This document shows positions 26,227-35,289 of a stretch of DNA of 64,000 nucleotides, in pieces. The notes beneath the pieces were generated by a model. It was not told the DNA's origin and searched no databases. It was given only the letters and a program-made list of their open reading frames with translations. Source of the stretch: Motiliproteus sp036960175 (GTDB lineage: Bacteria > Pseudomonadota > Gammaproteobacteria > Pseudomonadales > Balneatricaceae); assembly GCA_036960175.1 (NCBI GenBank), contig JBALWH010000002.1, positions 152,249 to 216,248 on the forward strand, written 5' to 3'. A program made the position numbers and the translations under genes. Numbering within the stretch: position 1 is the first letter of the stretch; each line of letters starts with the position of its first letter.

Positions 26227-26994
26227 GTGGTGAAAAAAACCAAAACCCCTGGGCGGATAGCGGCTAAAGATCTGCCTCCTATTAAGTCCTGGAGCCTGCC
26301 CAAGGTGAAGGGTTCTCATGTCGTTCGCTCGCCCTTCAAAGATAAGGATCAGCCAGATCAGGTAAAGGAAACTCTTATAGAAGAGCTGGCTGATGCCGAG
26401 CCTTTGACGGTGGAAGCGATCGAGCGAATTCGCCAGCAAGCGCGTGATGAAGCTTATAAGAAAGGCTATCAGGAGGGGCATGAAAAAGGCGAGCAGGAGG
26501 GGCGCGCTAAGGGCGACAAGCTGGGCTATGATACCGGCCTTAAGCGCGGAGAGGCGGAGATAAACCGGCTGCAGAAGCAGTTGGGCGCGTTGATTAAGGC
26601 GATTGAGTCTCCTTTAGCTGAGCAGTACTCTGAAATGGAAGAGGCGCTGTTACGACTGGTCTCTGATGCCGCCTTGGTAACGGTCAAAAGTGAATTAAAT
26701 TGTCGGCCGGAATTGCTGCGGCAAGCGATCCAGGATGCGCTAGCGGCCTTGCCTCACGGTGAGGTTAAGTTGTGCTTTACGGTTAATCCTGGCGACCAAG
26801 CGCAGTTAGAGCAGATTCGTGAGCGAGAGCATGCGGATTGGATTATCCGTGCTGATGCTGAGGTAAGCGCTGGAGGCTTTTTGGTTAAAGGAGCCCACAG
26901 TTATCTGGATTATTCGGTGGAAAATCGTTTTACCCAGGTTATTACCCAAGTGCTGAGCCCGCCTGAGCAGGAAGCTGCGGCTGGAGACGAATGA
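26227..26994 (+). CDS. fliH: Flagellar export stator protein FliH
   Basis: A 255-residue regulator of the export ATPase FliI. The N-terminal ~75 residues are basic and disordered. A helical segment at about 80-110 has the Gly/Glu/Lys-rich pattern (YQEGHEKGEQEGRAKGDKLG) with the GxxxG repeats typical of FliH. The C-terminal domain resembles the E subunit of V-type ATPases. Two successive GTG codons at 26227 and 26230 could start it; neither has a strong ribosome site. Its stop overlaps the fliI start in an ATGA arrangement. Confidence 0.93.
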   Translation: MVKKTKTPGRIAAKDLPPIKSWSLPKVKGSHVVRSPFKDKDQPDQVKETLIEELADAEPLTVEAIERIRQQARDEAYKKGYQEGHEKGEQEGRAKGDKLGYDTGLKRGEAEINRLQKQLGALIKAIESPLAEQYSEMEEALLRLVSDAALVTVKSELNCRPELLRQAIQDALAALPHGEVKLCFTVNPGDQAQLEQIREREHADWIIRADAEVSAGGFLVKGAHSYLDYSVENRFTQVITQVLSPPEQEAAAGDE

Positions 26995-28388
26995 TGAAGA
27001 GCATGCTCGATCGAATTCAAAGTTATGCTCAAGAACCGCTGAAGCCACCGCGGCCAGTGGTTGAAGGTCGAGTCACTAGGCTGGTGGGATTAACCCTGGA
27101 AGCTAAAGGGTGTCGTGCTGCTGTGGGGGAATACTGTCGCATAGAAATCGATCAAGATCATACTGCTGAAGCCGAAGTCGTGGGTTTTGGTCAGGACTCC
27201 ATTTTCCTCATGCCTTTGAATCGTATCGACGGGCTGCATCCCGGTGCCAAGGTTGTGCCTCTGGGTGGTAGTTCTCGCGTGCCAGTGGGCTTTAATCTGC
27301 TGGGTCGGGTGCTCAATGGAGCCGGTGTTCCTCTTGATGGTCTTGGTCCTTTGAATGCTGAAGAGCAGGTGAGCCTGGAAGGTCCTACTATCAATCCACT
27401 GGCGCGCCAGCCTATTCACGAAACGCTGGATGTAGGTATTCGTGCCATCAATTCGGTGCTGACTGTTGGGCGTGGGCAACGGCTCGGCTTGTTTGCCGGT
27501 TCAGGGGTTGGTAAAAGTGTCTTGCTGGGGATGATGACGCGCTTTACCGAGGCGGAAATCATCGTCGTCGGCCTTATCGGTGAGCGCGGCCGGGAAGTTA
27601 AGGAATTTATAGAGCAGAGCCTGGGGGCGGAAGGTCTGGCCCGTGCTGTGGTAGTGGCATCTCCTGCCGACGAGGCGCCATTGATGCGACTTCGGGCATC
27701 GGAGCTGGCATCCCGAATCGCCGAATATTTTCGCGATCAGGGCAAAAATGTGTTGCTGTTGATGGATTCGCTGACGCGATTTGCTCAGGCGCAGCGGGAA
27801 ATTGCCTTGGCGGTGGGGGAGCCTCCGGCGACCAAGGGTTATCCGCCTTCGGTGTTTGCCAAGTTGCCGAAACTGGTGGAGCGTGCCGGCAACGGCGCGG
27901 AAGGTTGTGGCTCTATTACCGCATTCTACACGGTGCTTACTGAAGGTGATGATCAGCAGGATCCTATTGCAGATGCTGCGCGGGCAATTCTGGACGGCCA
28001 TGTGGTCCTGTCTCGGCAACTGGCAGAGGAAGGGCATTACCCTGCTATCGACGTAGAGGCTTCGATTAGTCGAGCAATGCCGTCAGTAGTGACGCCGGAG
28101 CATATGGCCAAGGCTCAGCAGTTTAAGCAGATCTATGCTCGTTATCTGCAGAATCGCGATCTCATCAGTGTGGGAGCCTATGTCCAAGGTTCTAACCCGC
28201 AGATCGATCTATCTATTGAGCGCATGCCTTATTTTAAGCAGTTCCTGCAGCAAGGGCTTAACGAGCATTTTAACTTTACTGAGAGCTGGCAAGGCCTTCA
28301 TACAGTGCTAGAGCCCGCTAATCATCCGCCGGTGCCAGCAAACCCAAAGGCTGGCAACGCCTTTTTCAAGCCGCAAGCTAAAGCATGA
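26991..28388 (+). CDS. fliI: Flagellum-specific export ATPase FliI
   Basis: A 465-residue F1-beta-like ATPase energising and ordering flagellar export. Walker A reads GLFAGSGVGKSVLL and Walker B is in NVLLLMDSLTRFA. The conserved GYPPSVFAKLPKLVERAG segment and C-terminal helical domain are present. Two adjacent ATGs (26991 and 26994) are possible starts. It overlaps fliH at the start and fliJ at the end, indicating tight translational coupling. Confidence 0.97.
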   Translation: MMKSMLDRIQSYAQEPLKPPRPVVEGRVTRLVGLTLEAKGCRAAVGEYCRIEIDQDHTAEAEVVGFGQDSIFLMPLNRIDGLHPGAKVVPLGGSSRVPVGFNLLGRVLNGAGVPLDGLGPLNAEEQVSLEGPTINPLARQPIHETLDVGIRAINSVLTVGRGQRLGLFAGSGVGKSVLLGMMTRFTEAEIIVVGLIGERGREVKEFIEQSLGAEGLARAVVVASPADEAPLMRLRASELASRIAEYFRDQGKNVLLLMDSLTRFAQAQREIALAVGEPPATKGYPPSVFAKLPKLVERAGNGAEGCGSITAFYTVLTEGDDQQDPIADAARAILDGHVVLSRQLAEEGHYPAIDVEASISRAMPSVVTPEHMAKAQQFKQIYARYLQNRDLISVGAYVQGSNPQIDLSIERMPYFKQFLQQGLNEHFNFTESWQGLHTVLEPANHPPVPANPKAGNAFFKPQAKA

Positions 28389-28813
28389 AGAAGTCCAGGC
28401 GCCTGCAGCCGGTGCTGCACTTGGCTGAAAGAAACCGCAAACTGGCGGAGCAGGCACTGGGTGAAGCACAGCAGCAGCTGGTGGCGGAAGAGGCGAAGAA
28501 ACAGCAGCTGTTGGATTATCTGGCGGAATATCAAAATACTGCAAAACTCCAGCAGCAGCAGGGTGTTCAGGCTCAGGGGTTAATTCGGTTGCAGCATTTC
28601 ATGTCCCGCCTTCAGCAGGCCATTGATCAGCAAACTCAGCAGGTCGCTCTTTCTCAGCAGATGTTGTTACAGGCGCGGAAGCTCTGGCAGGCTGCGCACG
28701 GGCGTCATCAGGCGATGGGGTCTTTGATCGATCGGACGGTATCTCAGGAGTTGCAGGAAGACGAAAAGCGCCTGCAAAAGACCATCGATGAGTTGGTGCA
28801 GAATCGCCGCTAA
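28385..28813 (+). CDS. fliJ: Flagellar export protein FliJ
   Basis: A 142-residue coiled-coil protein rich in Gln and Leu that fits into the FliI ring like the gamma subunit of F1. The composition, its almost all-helical nature and its place after fliI define it; primary sequence is weakly conserved in the family. The start overlaps the fliI stop (ATGA). It ends the fliEFGHIJ group, and a sigma-54-like site for fliK follows 33 nt after the stop. Confidence 0.92.
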   Translation: MKKSRRLQPVLHLAERNRKLAEQALGEAQQQLVAEEAKKQQLLDYLAEYQNTAKLQQQQGVQAQGLIRLQHFMSRLQQAIDQQTQQVALSQQMLLQARKLWQAAHGRHQAMGSLIDRTVSQELQEDEKRLQKTIDELVQNRR

Positions 28814-28846
28814 TCGCTTTTCTCTTTTTCTAATCTTTTCTTAGCT

Positions 28847-28862
28847 TGGCCCTGTTATTGCA
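28847..28862 (+). promoter_or_regulatory. Candidate sigma-54 promoter of fliK
   Basis: TGGCCCTGTTATTGCA matches TGGCAC-N5-TTGCA with a single change (A to C in the -24 element) and exact 10-bp GG-GC spacing. The predicted start near 28873 gives a leader of about 25 nt before the fliK ATG. It sits in the only gap between fliJ and fliK. Confidence 0.75.
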
Positions 28863-28897
28863 AAACCTTGCCATATACAAAGACTCGGGGGTTAACA

Positions 28898-30832
28898 ATG
28901 TCTTCAGCGCAGGCTATTTCAGTCAATCATAATTTGTTGCAACTGCTTTCTACTGAAGCGGCCGCTTTTAGTGGCCTGAGCCAGGGTTCTCCCGCACAGG
29001 GAGGGCTGTTCAGCGAAGCCCTGATTAACTCCATGAGGGAGCAGGGAATGCTGAGCTCTGGGGCAGTGGGGGCGGAGCCTGGCGGTATGGATTTGCCAGT
29101 GATCGGCGAAGACTTGCCGTCTGGAGGCCAAAGCCTGGTTGCTGTTCTACAGCAGAGCTTGAATGGCGGCCGGCTAGATCTGCAGGGTCTGGAAGCGGCG
29201 GGGCTGGATGCTGACGCGGTTGAGAGTGGAGCGCTTGAAGTGGTGCAGTTGCTGGCAGCGGTCGGGCGTGGTGATGAATCAGCGTTGGATAATCTGGACC
29301 AGGCTTTTAAACAGTTGCAGGAGCTGATGGTGCCGCCAGTCTCGGTGCAAGCAGAAAATGATGTTGAGGTAGAGGTCCGTTCTAAATTAGCTCAGGGTGA
29401 CGCCACTGATCAGCTGTTTTCTAAGCAGTATGAGCCTGTTGCCGTTGACAATGAGCATGCTGTCGGATCAGAAACAAAGCCCCAGCCTCCTGTTGTTGAT
29501 TTGGCGGCTCGTCGGCCGCAGCCCCAGCCAGTAATAACAGCAGAGCAGGAAAATGTTCAGCCGGCCCCTGCCGAGGTGCTCAGAAGCCAGCTGGGCGCTG
29601 GAACTGATGTTGATCGCCCTATCCCTTCAGATCAGCGTGGTGAGGCTAGTACGGCGACAGCCGGCGGTGCCGAACATTCGGCTCCAAGCGCGGCCATTTC
29701 GGCTGGACCCGATAGCGGGGATCGTGAAGTGGTATCGCAGCCAGCCCCTGCAGGGCTTGGTGTGGCGGCAGCAGCTGAAGGCGGAAGGAGCGAGAATTTC
29801 GTAGAGCGAGAGCCCGCAAGTAACTCTGCTGTGATTGGTGCTGAAGTTTCGTCGCTAGCGCAAACTGTACCGATATCACCACCAGTCCAGGGGGTAGAGA
29901 CAGTGGCTGCAGAGCCTGTTGTGTTGGCAGCTCCGCCTTCGGTAGCGGTCGCTACGGAACAGATGTCTGTCCGCAACGCAGCGGTGCAAGGTGATGTTGT
30001 TCGTGCGGATGTCACCCCTGCGCAACCGCCGCAACAGTCTGTCAGTTCTGCAGAGAGTCAGGTGAGTCGAGTAGCTGTTCCGGATGATAAGGCGTCACTG
30101 GGGGCTGCAGCTGCTCGGGACCAGGGCGGGTCTTCCGCAGGAAATCAGCGTGGGGAAGGTGAGGCGTCTCGTCAGGACAGTTTTCGAGACAATATGGCGG
30201 CTATTCGTGCTGAATTGGCAGCAGCTGGTGCGGGGTCTGACGATTCGGTAGAAAAATCTACCTCAGGTGGGCAAGGGTTTGCATCGATAGCGGGCGGCAG
30301 AGGGGTTGCAGAGGATGGAGTGGCTCGTAATATTCCGGCTGTATCTAATTTTCAGCAGCTGCAAAGTGCCTATAAGGGAGATGCGGTCGGTGAAGTGAGT
30401 CTTAACTTACCTGAGCGTTTTGGCAGTGAAAAATGGACCCCAGGCCTGTCTCAGCGGGTAGTTTGGATGTCTAATCAACAGGTTGGATTTGCGGAATTGA
30501 GGTTGGATCCACCGGATCTTGGTAGCTTGAATATTCGTCTAAGTATTCAAAACGACCAGGCGAGCCTTAGCTTTACCAGTCCTCATGCGCATGTGCGTGA
30601 AATTCTGGAGCAGCAGATGCCGAGGTTGCGGGAAATGTTGGCTGAAAATGGCATTGAGCTGCAGCATAGTGATGTCTCTGATCAGTCATCATCTCAGCAA
30701 TCCAATAAAGACGATAATGCCGCATCCCGGTCCGCTGTTGGCTCGGAAATGGCAGATGATTCTTTTGAGGAAGCGGGAGGGTTAGGCGCTTCTTTGTCAG
30801 GGTCAGTATCTATGGTTGATTACTACGCCTAA
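28898..30832 (+). CDS. fliK: Flagellar hook-length control protein FliK
   Basis: A 644-residue exported ruler that sets hook length and switches export specificity. The first ~480 residues are low-complexity, rich in Ala, Gln, Pro, Ser and Val. The C-terminal Flg_hook domain (about 510-610) has ELRLDPPDLGSLNIRLSI followed by HVREILEQQMPRLREMLAENGI, the family core. The ATG at 28898 is chosen; the in-frame TTG at 28868 would lie before the predicted transcription start. It is followed by a 161-nt gap and then fliL. Confidence 0.95.
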   Translation: MSSAQAISVNHNLLQLLSTEAAAFSGLSQGSPAQGGLFSEALINSMREQGMLSSGAVGAEPGGMDLPVIGEDLPSGGQSLVAVLQQSLNGGRLDLQGLEAAGLDADAVESGALEVVQLLAAVGRGDESALDNLDQAFKQLQELMVPPVSVQAENDVEVEVRSKLAQGDATDQLFSKQYEPVAVDNEHAVGSETKPQPPVVDLAARRPQPQPVITAEQENVQPAPAEVLRSQLGAGTDVDRPIPSDQRGEASTATAGGAEHSAPSAAISAGPDSGDREVVSQPAPAGLGVAAAAEGGRSENFVEREPASNSAVIGAEVSSLAQTVPISPPVQGVETVAAEPVVLAAPPSVAVATEQMSVRNAAVQGDVVRADVTPAQPPQQSVSSAESQVSRVAVPDDKASLGAAAARDQGGSSAGNQRGEGEASRQDSFRDNMAAIRAELAAAGAGSDDSVEKSTSGGQGFASIAGGRGVAEDGVARNIPAVSNFQQLQSAYKGDAVGEVSLNLPERFGSEKWTPGLSQRVVWMSNQQVGFAELRLDPPDLGSLNIRLSIQNDQASLSFTSPHAHVREILEQQMPRLREMLAENGIELQHSDVSDQSSSQQSNKDDNAASRSAVGSEMADDSFEEAGGLGASLSGSVSMVDYYA

Positions 30833-30993
30833 GGCGTTGTAAAAAGAACCTTTGGCAGGAGGATTTTGACGGTCATTGTGGCACTACCTGGTTGAGGTTT
30901 TGTGATATAGTCCGGGTTGAATTTAGTGATCATAAGGGAATGCATGGAGCTGTTATCAGGGCTGTGTATCTTGCAGAAAAATAGAGGAAGCCA

Positions 30994-31506
30994 ATGGCTG
31001 ACGAAGCGGCGCAACCAGAAGGTAAAAAATCCGGCAAATTAGTGCTGATTCTGATTGTTCTGGCAGGGGTTCTGGTACTTGCGCTGGGCGGTGGAGCTGC
31101 GTGGTATTTCTTATCGGGTGACGATACGGCTGACACCGACGCTGTTGAGCAGCAGGTTAAAAAGAAAGAAGCCATTTATGTCAAAATCCGTACCTCCGGC
31201 GGTAAGCCTTACTTCGTTGTCAATTTCACTACTGAAAAATTTGGCTCTCAACGGTTTTTGCAGGTCTTTATAGAGGCCCGGACCCGGGACTCTAGCGTTC
31301 GTGACGCGCTTACAAAACATATGCCGCTGGTGGTGCATTCTCTAACATCATTGTTTGCTGTGCAGACGTTATCTGATATGCAAACTGCCGAAGGAAAAGA
31401 ACGCTTGCGGTTGCAGGCCACTGAAAAAGTAAAGGAAATTATGCAGACTGAAATTGGTGAGCCGGGAATCGAGGAAGTCTTTTTCACTAACTTCGTAATG
31501 CAGTAA
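30994..31506 (+). CDS. fliL: Flagellar basal body-associated protein FliL
   Basis: A 170-residue single-span inner-membrane protein near the stator. There is a basic N-terminus (EGKKSGK), a membrane helix at about 13-36, and the periplasmic FliL domain up to the C-terminal EVFFTNFVMQ, which is a family signature. AGAGGAAG precedes the ATG. The 161 bp upstream hold no sigma-54 element with correct spacing; a TATAGT at 30906 is the only promoter-like element seen. It starts the fliLMNOPQR-flhB series. Confidence 0.95.
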   Translation: MADEAAQPEGKKSGKLVLILIVLAGVLVLALGGGAAWYFLSGDDTADTDAVEQQVKKKEAIYVKIRTSGGKPYFVVNFTTEKFGSQRFLQVFIEARTRDSSVRDALTKHMPLVVHSLTSLFAVQTLSDMQTAEGKERLRLQATEKVKEIMQTEIGEPGIEEVFFTNFVMQ

Positions 31507-31523
31507 GTGGAAACCACCTGAGT

Positions 31524-32504
31524 ATGAGTGTCCAGGATCTTCTATCACAAGACGAAATCGATGCCCTTTTACATGGCGTTGATGATGGTGACATCGAAAC
31601 GGAGGAGGAAGCCGACGTTGACGGTGCGCACTCCTATGACCTCTCCAGTCAGGAGCGTATCGTTCGTGGGCGCATGCCCACGCTGGAGATGATAAACGAA
31701 CGTTTCGCCCGCTATACCCGTATCAGTCTGTTCAATATTCTTCGCCGCAGTGCCGACGTTTCTGTCGGTGGTGTGCAGATCCTTAAGTTTGGTGAGTACG
31801 TTCATACCCTGTATGTTCCCACCAGTCTTAATCTGGTAAAAATTCGCCCTTTGCGAGGTACCAGTCTGTTTATCATGGATGCCAAGCTGGTATTCAAACT
31901 GGTGGATAATTTCTTTGGTGGTGACGGCCGTCATGCCAAAATCGAAGGTCGAGAATTTACGCCAACTGAGACTCGCATCGTGAAGATGTTGCTGGATCAG
32001 ATTTTTATTGATTTGAAAGAAGCTTGGGCGCCTATTCTCAAGGTCGAATTTGATTATCTCAATTCTGAAGTAAATCCTTCAATGGCGAATATTGTCAGCC
32101 CTAGTGAGGTCGTCGTTGTCAGTACCTTCCACATAGAGCTGGATGGCGGAGGTGGTGATTTGCACGTAACCATGCCGTATTCGATGCTTGAACCTATCAG
32201 GGAAGTGCTGGACGCAGGTGTTCAGAGTGACGTCGATGATAAGGACGAGCGCTGGGTTAACGCGCTCCGAGCCGATATTATGGATGCCAAGGTTAGCTTG
32301 GATCTAACCATAGTCAGGCGCCAGATAACCCTTAGAGATATTTTGGAAATGGAAAGCGGCGACGTTATTCCGGTGGAGATACCAGAGAAGCTGATCTTGA
32401 GTGCGAATGGAATACCGACTTTTAAAGGAAAATTGGGGGTGTCTCGATCCAATTTGGCCTTTAAGGTTCTGGAACAAATAAATCGCACCGAGAATAACCG
32501 CTAG
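31524..32504 (+). CDS. fliM: Flagellar motor switch protein FliM
   Basis: A 326-residue C-ring protein that binds phospho-CheY. The N-terminal peptide LLSQDEIDALLHG (residues 6-18) is the CheY-binding segment. The middle domain (about 50-230) has the GGxG-type loop (NFFGGDGRH), and the C-terminal SpoA domain (about 245-325) joins FliN. The length equals the family norm. It is spaced 17 nt from fliL and 25 nt from fliN. Confidence 0.97.
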   Translation: MSVQDLLSQDEIDALLHGVDDGDIETEEEADVDGAHSYDLSSQERIVRGRMPTLEMINERFARYTRISLFNILRRSADVSVGGVQILKFGEYVHTLYVPTSLNLVKIRPLRGTSLFIMDAKLVFKLVDNFFGGDGRHAKIEGREFTPTETRIVKMLLDQIFIDLKEAWAPILKVEFDYLNSEVNPSMANIVSPSEVVVVSTFHIELDGGGGDLHVTMPYSMLEPIREVLDAGVQSDVDDKDERWVNALRADIMDAKVSLDLTIVRRQITLRDILEMESGDVIPVEIPEKLILSANGIPTFKGKLGVSRSNLAFKVLEQINRTENNR

Positions 32505-32529
32505 AGATCTTTTGCTGAGAGAACTATAG

Positions 32530-32991
32530 ATGAGCGACGAGAACGGAAGTAGCAGTGATGAACAGGCTATGGCTGATGAATGGGCTGCGGCGCTTGATGA
32601 TCAAGGTGAATCGGACGGTGTAGATGATGCTTGGGCTGAGGCCATGGCGGAGCAAGGCACTGAAGAAGATCCGGCTATGGCTGTTTCCTTGGATGAATTG
32701 CAGGACGAATCAGTTCCGTCTGTTATGGATAACCCGGATCTTGATGTCATCCTTGATATTCCGGTGACGATTTCAATGGAAGTAGGTAGTACTGAAATTG
32801 CCATCAGGAACTTGCTTCAGCTCAGTCAGGGTTCGGTGATAGAGCTAGATCGTATGGCGGGCGAACCGCTGGATATTAAAGTGAATGGTACCTTGATAGC
32901 TCACGGTGAGGTGGTAGTTGTGAATGAGCGTTTCGGTATACGTCTGACGGATGTTGTCAGTCCTTCTGAGCGCATCAGGAAGCTACGCTAG
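32530..32991 (+). CDS. fliN: Flagellar motor switch protein FliN
   Basis: A 153-residue C-ring base protein. The first ~70 residues are very acidic with repeated DDxW/A patterns and probably disordered. The C-terminal SpoA domain carries IPVTISMEVGSTEIAIRN-type core followed by EPLDIKVNGTLIAHGEVVVV and FGIRLTDVV. The stop is directly followed by the probable GTG start of fliO. Confidence 0.96.
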   Translation: MSDENGSSSDEQAMADEWAAALDDQGESDGVDDAWAEAMAEQGTEEDPAMAVSLDELQDESVPSVMDNPDLDVILDIPVTISMEVGSTEIAIRNLLQLSQGSVIELDRMAGEPLDIKVNGTLIAHGEVVVVNERFGIRLTDVVSPSERIRKLR

Positions 32992-32992
32992 G

Positions 32993-33445
32993 GTGGTTGT
33001 TTTAACTGCCCGGGCGATTAGTCTGTTGTTCTTGTCCTTTTTATCTGTTGTCTCTGTTGCCGGCCCAGTGGCTTCGTCAGCGTCGTCTTCTACCGCAGTG
33101 GTGGCAGCGTCTCCTTTTTCTGCAGAATCTGCCGCAGAGCTGATGATAGGTCTTGGCCTGGTTGTTGCGTTGATCTTTGCGCTGGCCTGGTTTGCCCGTC
33201 GGCTGGGTGGGGTTGGTGGTTTCAGTCATCCGCAGCTGAAGGTTGTTGCTTCTGTGGCGATGGGCACGCGGGAGCGTCTGGTCTTAGTCCAGGCGGGGGA
33301 GCAGCAGCTATTGCTGGGCGTGGCTCCAGGCCGCATTAATCTGATCCAGGCTTTTGATCAAGCGATTATTAATCCGCAGGAAACCCCCGCGTCGCAGTTT
33401 GCAGCGCGGCTGAAAGACGCCATGGGTCGGAGTAACAAACAATGA
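32993..33445 (+). CDS. fliO: Flagellar biosynthesis protein FliO
   Basis: A 150-residue membrane protein that helps assemble the FliP-FliQ-FliR export gate. The GTG at 32993, one base after the fliN stop, is preferred over an ATG at 32951 inside fliN because it places the hydrophobic stretch (about residues 7-24) at the N-terminus as a signal-like segment. A second membrane helix at about 45-66 is followed by a conserved SVAMGTRERLVLVQAG segment with QQLLLGVAPG. Its stop overlaps fliP (ATGA). Confidence 0.9.
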   Translation: MVVLTARAISLLFLSFLSVVSVAGPVASSASSSTAVVAASPFSAESAAELMIGLGLVVALIFALAWFARRLGGVGGFSHPQLKVVASVAMGTRERLVLVQAGEQQLLLGVAPGRINLIQAFDQAIINPQETPASQFAARLKDAMGRSNKQ

Positions 33446-34188
33446 CTCTGATCCGGCTGCTGTGGTTGTTCGGATTGCTGTTATTGCCGGGTGTGGGTCT
33501 TGCCGCAGAGGCGGGGATACCGGCAGTTACCCTGACTACGGGGCCGGATGGCGCGCAGAATTATACGGTCACCATCCAGATTCTTGCTTTGATGACGATG
33601 CTGACGTTCCTGCCAGCGATCATCATGATGATGACCTCCTTTACCCGGATTATTATTGTTTTTGCTATTTTGCGTCAGGCTATGGGCTTGCAGCAGACAC
33701 CATCGAACCAGATTCTCGTTGGCTTGGCGCTGTTTCTCAGCTTTTTCATTATGACGCCGGTGTTGGAGCGGGTGAATACCGAGGCGGTTCAGCCCTATCT
33801 GAATGCGGAGTTAGATACTTTCGGGGCGATACAGAAGGCGGCAGAACCTTTTCGTGGCTTTATGCTGGCGCAGACGCGAGAGAGCGATATTGAGCTCTTT
33901 GTGCGTATCTCTGGGAAAAAAGATATCGAATCGCCAGAAACCCTTCCCTTTACTATCTTGGTTCCCGCTTTCGTTACCAGTGAGTTGAAAACAGCGTTTC
34001 AGATCGGCTTTATGCTGTTTATTCCTTTTTTAGTCATCGACTTGGTAGTGGCCAGTGTGTTGATGGCCATGGGTATGATGATGCTATCGCCGGTTATTAT
34101 TTCGCTGCCCTTCAAAATTATGCTATTTGTTTTGGTTGATGGCTGGGCTATGGTAATTGGTACAGTTGCTGCCAGCTTTGGTACGTAG
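33442..34188 (+). CDS. fliP: Flagellar export gate protein FliP
   Basis: A 248-residue core export-gate protein. It has an N-terminal signal-like sequence (1-21), then four membrane helices, with the signature MTSFTRIIIVFAILRQAMG and the SELKTAFQIGF-then-PFLVIDLVV pattern. It overlaps fliO by 4 nt. The adjacent order fliO-P-Q-R is universal for this system. Confidence 0.97.
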   Translation: MTLIRLLWLFGLLLLPGVGLAAEAGIPAVTLTTGPDGAQNYTVTIQILALMTMLTFLPAIIMMMTSFTRIIIVFAILRQAMGLQQTPSNQILVGLALFLSFFIMTPVLERVNTEAVQPYLNAELDTFGAIQKAAEPFRGFMLAQTRESDIELFVRISGKKDIESPETLPFTILVPAFVTSELKTAFQIGFMLFIPFLVIDLVVASVLMAMGMMMLSPVIISLPFKIMLFVLVDGWAMVIGTVAASFGT

Positions 34189-34231
34189 CGGTGAGCTTGC
34201 GAATAAACAGCACTAACAGAGGGATAGCGTC

Positions 34232-34501
34232 ATGACCCCTGAGGTAGTTCTTGATCTCTTTCGAGAGGCGCTTTTTCTGGTTATAACTCTCGTTATTGTG
34301 ATGGTTGTGCCAGGGCTTATCGTTGGTTTGATTATTGCGGTTTTCCAGGCGGCAACGCAAATCAATGAGCAGACCCTCAGTTTTCTGCCGCGCTTATTAA
34401 TTACTCTGGGTTCGCTGATGTTTTTTGGGGGCTGGATGCTGACCAAGCTGATGGACTATTTTAACTTTCTGTTCCATAACATTCCGCTGCTTATCGGCTA
34501 G
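34232..34501 (+). CDS. fliQ: Flagellar export gate protein FliQ
   Basis: An 89-residue protein with two membrane helices (about 17-40 and 53-73) and the family motif QAATQINEQTLSFLPR between them. The length is exactly that of Pseudomonas FliQ. It is 43 nt after fliP and 8 nt before fliR. Confidence 0.97.
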   Translation: MTPEVVLDLFREALFLVITLVIVMVVPGLIVGLIIAVFQAATQINEQTLSFLPRLLITLGSLMFFGGWMLTKLMDYFNFLFHNIPLLIG

Positions 34502-34509
34502 GTGGTTCC

Positions 34510-35286
34510 TTGGAATATGCGATTCCCGATCTGACACAATGGGTAACCAGAGGGCTGCTTCCTCTGTTCAGGATCGGTGCCTTTTTTATGGTGGTGCCGC
34601 TGATCGGTACGCAGCTGCTTCCCGCGCGAATAAGGATGGGTTTCGCGATCGCCGTTACTTTGGTGGTGTTGCCGTTGCTGCCACCTATCCCTCCCGTTGA
34701 AGGCTTATCCTTGTCACTCTATCTGAGTATTGCTCATCAGCTGTTGATCGGTTTTGCTCTGGGTTTTATGGTGCAGATATTCTTCCATGTGGTGGTGCTG
34801 GGGGGGCAGCTTATTTCCTATCAGATGGGCTTAGGCTTCGCCTCGATCTCTGATCCCACCAACGGTGTTTCGGTGGTGGTCTTAAGTCAGTTTTATCTGA
34901 TGCTGACCATGCTCGTTTTTTTGAGTATGGATGGTCATCTGGTATTGATCGACGTAATTGTGGATAGCTTTCGTGTGATTCCGATCTCTGGCGGTGGTAT
35001 CAGCTCTTTCTCCCTATGGCGGATTGTCGCTGCTGGTAGCTGGTTGTTTGCGGCGGGTCTGTTGATGGCTTTGCCTGCAGTATTTGCGGTGTTAATTGTA
35101 AACTTTGCCTTTGGTATCATGACCAAGGCTGCGCCGCAGTTGAATATTTTCGCGATCGGTTTTCCGTTTACTATGTTGTTCGGTATTTTTATTGTCTGGG
35201 TTAGTCTGTCAGGTTTTCTTGGGCAGTATCAGCGCATCGCTGAAGAGGCGATGGATATGATTACCCATCTGCTGATAGCGGGTTGA
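34510..35286 (+). CDS. fliR: Flagellar export gate protein FliR
   Basis: A 258-residue export-gate protein with about six membrane helices and a conserved GEQ-like region GGQLISYQMGLGFASI. The start is a TTG at 34510; AGGTGG lies 4 nt upstream and no in-frame ATG or GTG is near. The 258-residue length equals the Pseudomonas FliR length, which supports this start. It is 3 nt from flhB. Confidence 0.95.
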   Translation: MEYAIPDLTQWVTRGLLPLFRIGAFFMVVPLIGTQLLPARIRMGFAIAVTLVVLPLLPPIPPVEGLSLSLYLSIAHQLLIGFALGFMVQIFFHVVVLGGQLISYQMGLGFASISDPTNGVSVVVLSQFYLMLTMLVFLSMDGHLVLIDVIVDSFRVIPISGGGISSFSLWRIVAAGSWLFAAGLLMALPAVFAVLIVNFAFGIMTKAAPQLNIFAIGFPFTMLFGIFIVWVSLSGFLGQYQRIAEEAMDMITHLLIAG

Positions 35287-35289
35287 TAT

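Noticed and set aside
30870..30895. Possible sigma-54 promoter for fliL (TGGCAC followed by TGGTTGAGG)
   Set aside because: The TTG is 11 bp, not 10 bp, from the GG pair, and the -12 GC is missing. A second candidate near 30958-30976 (GGGCTG...TTGCAG) has 11-bp spacing.
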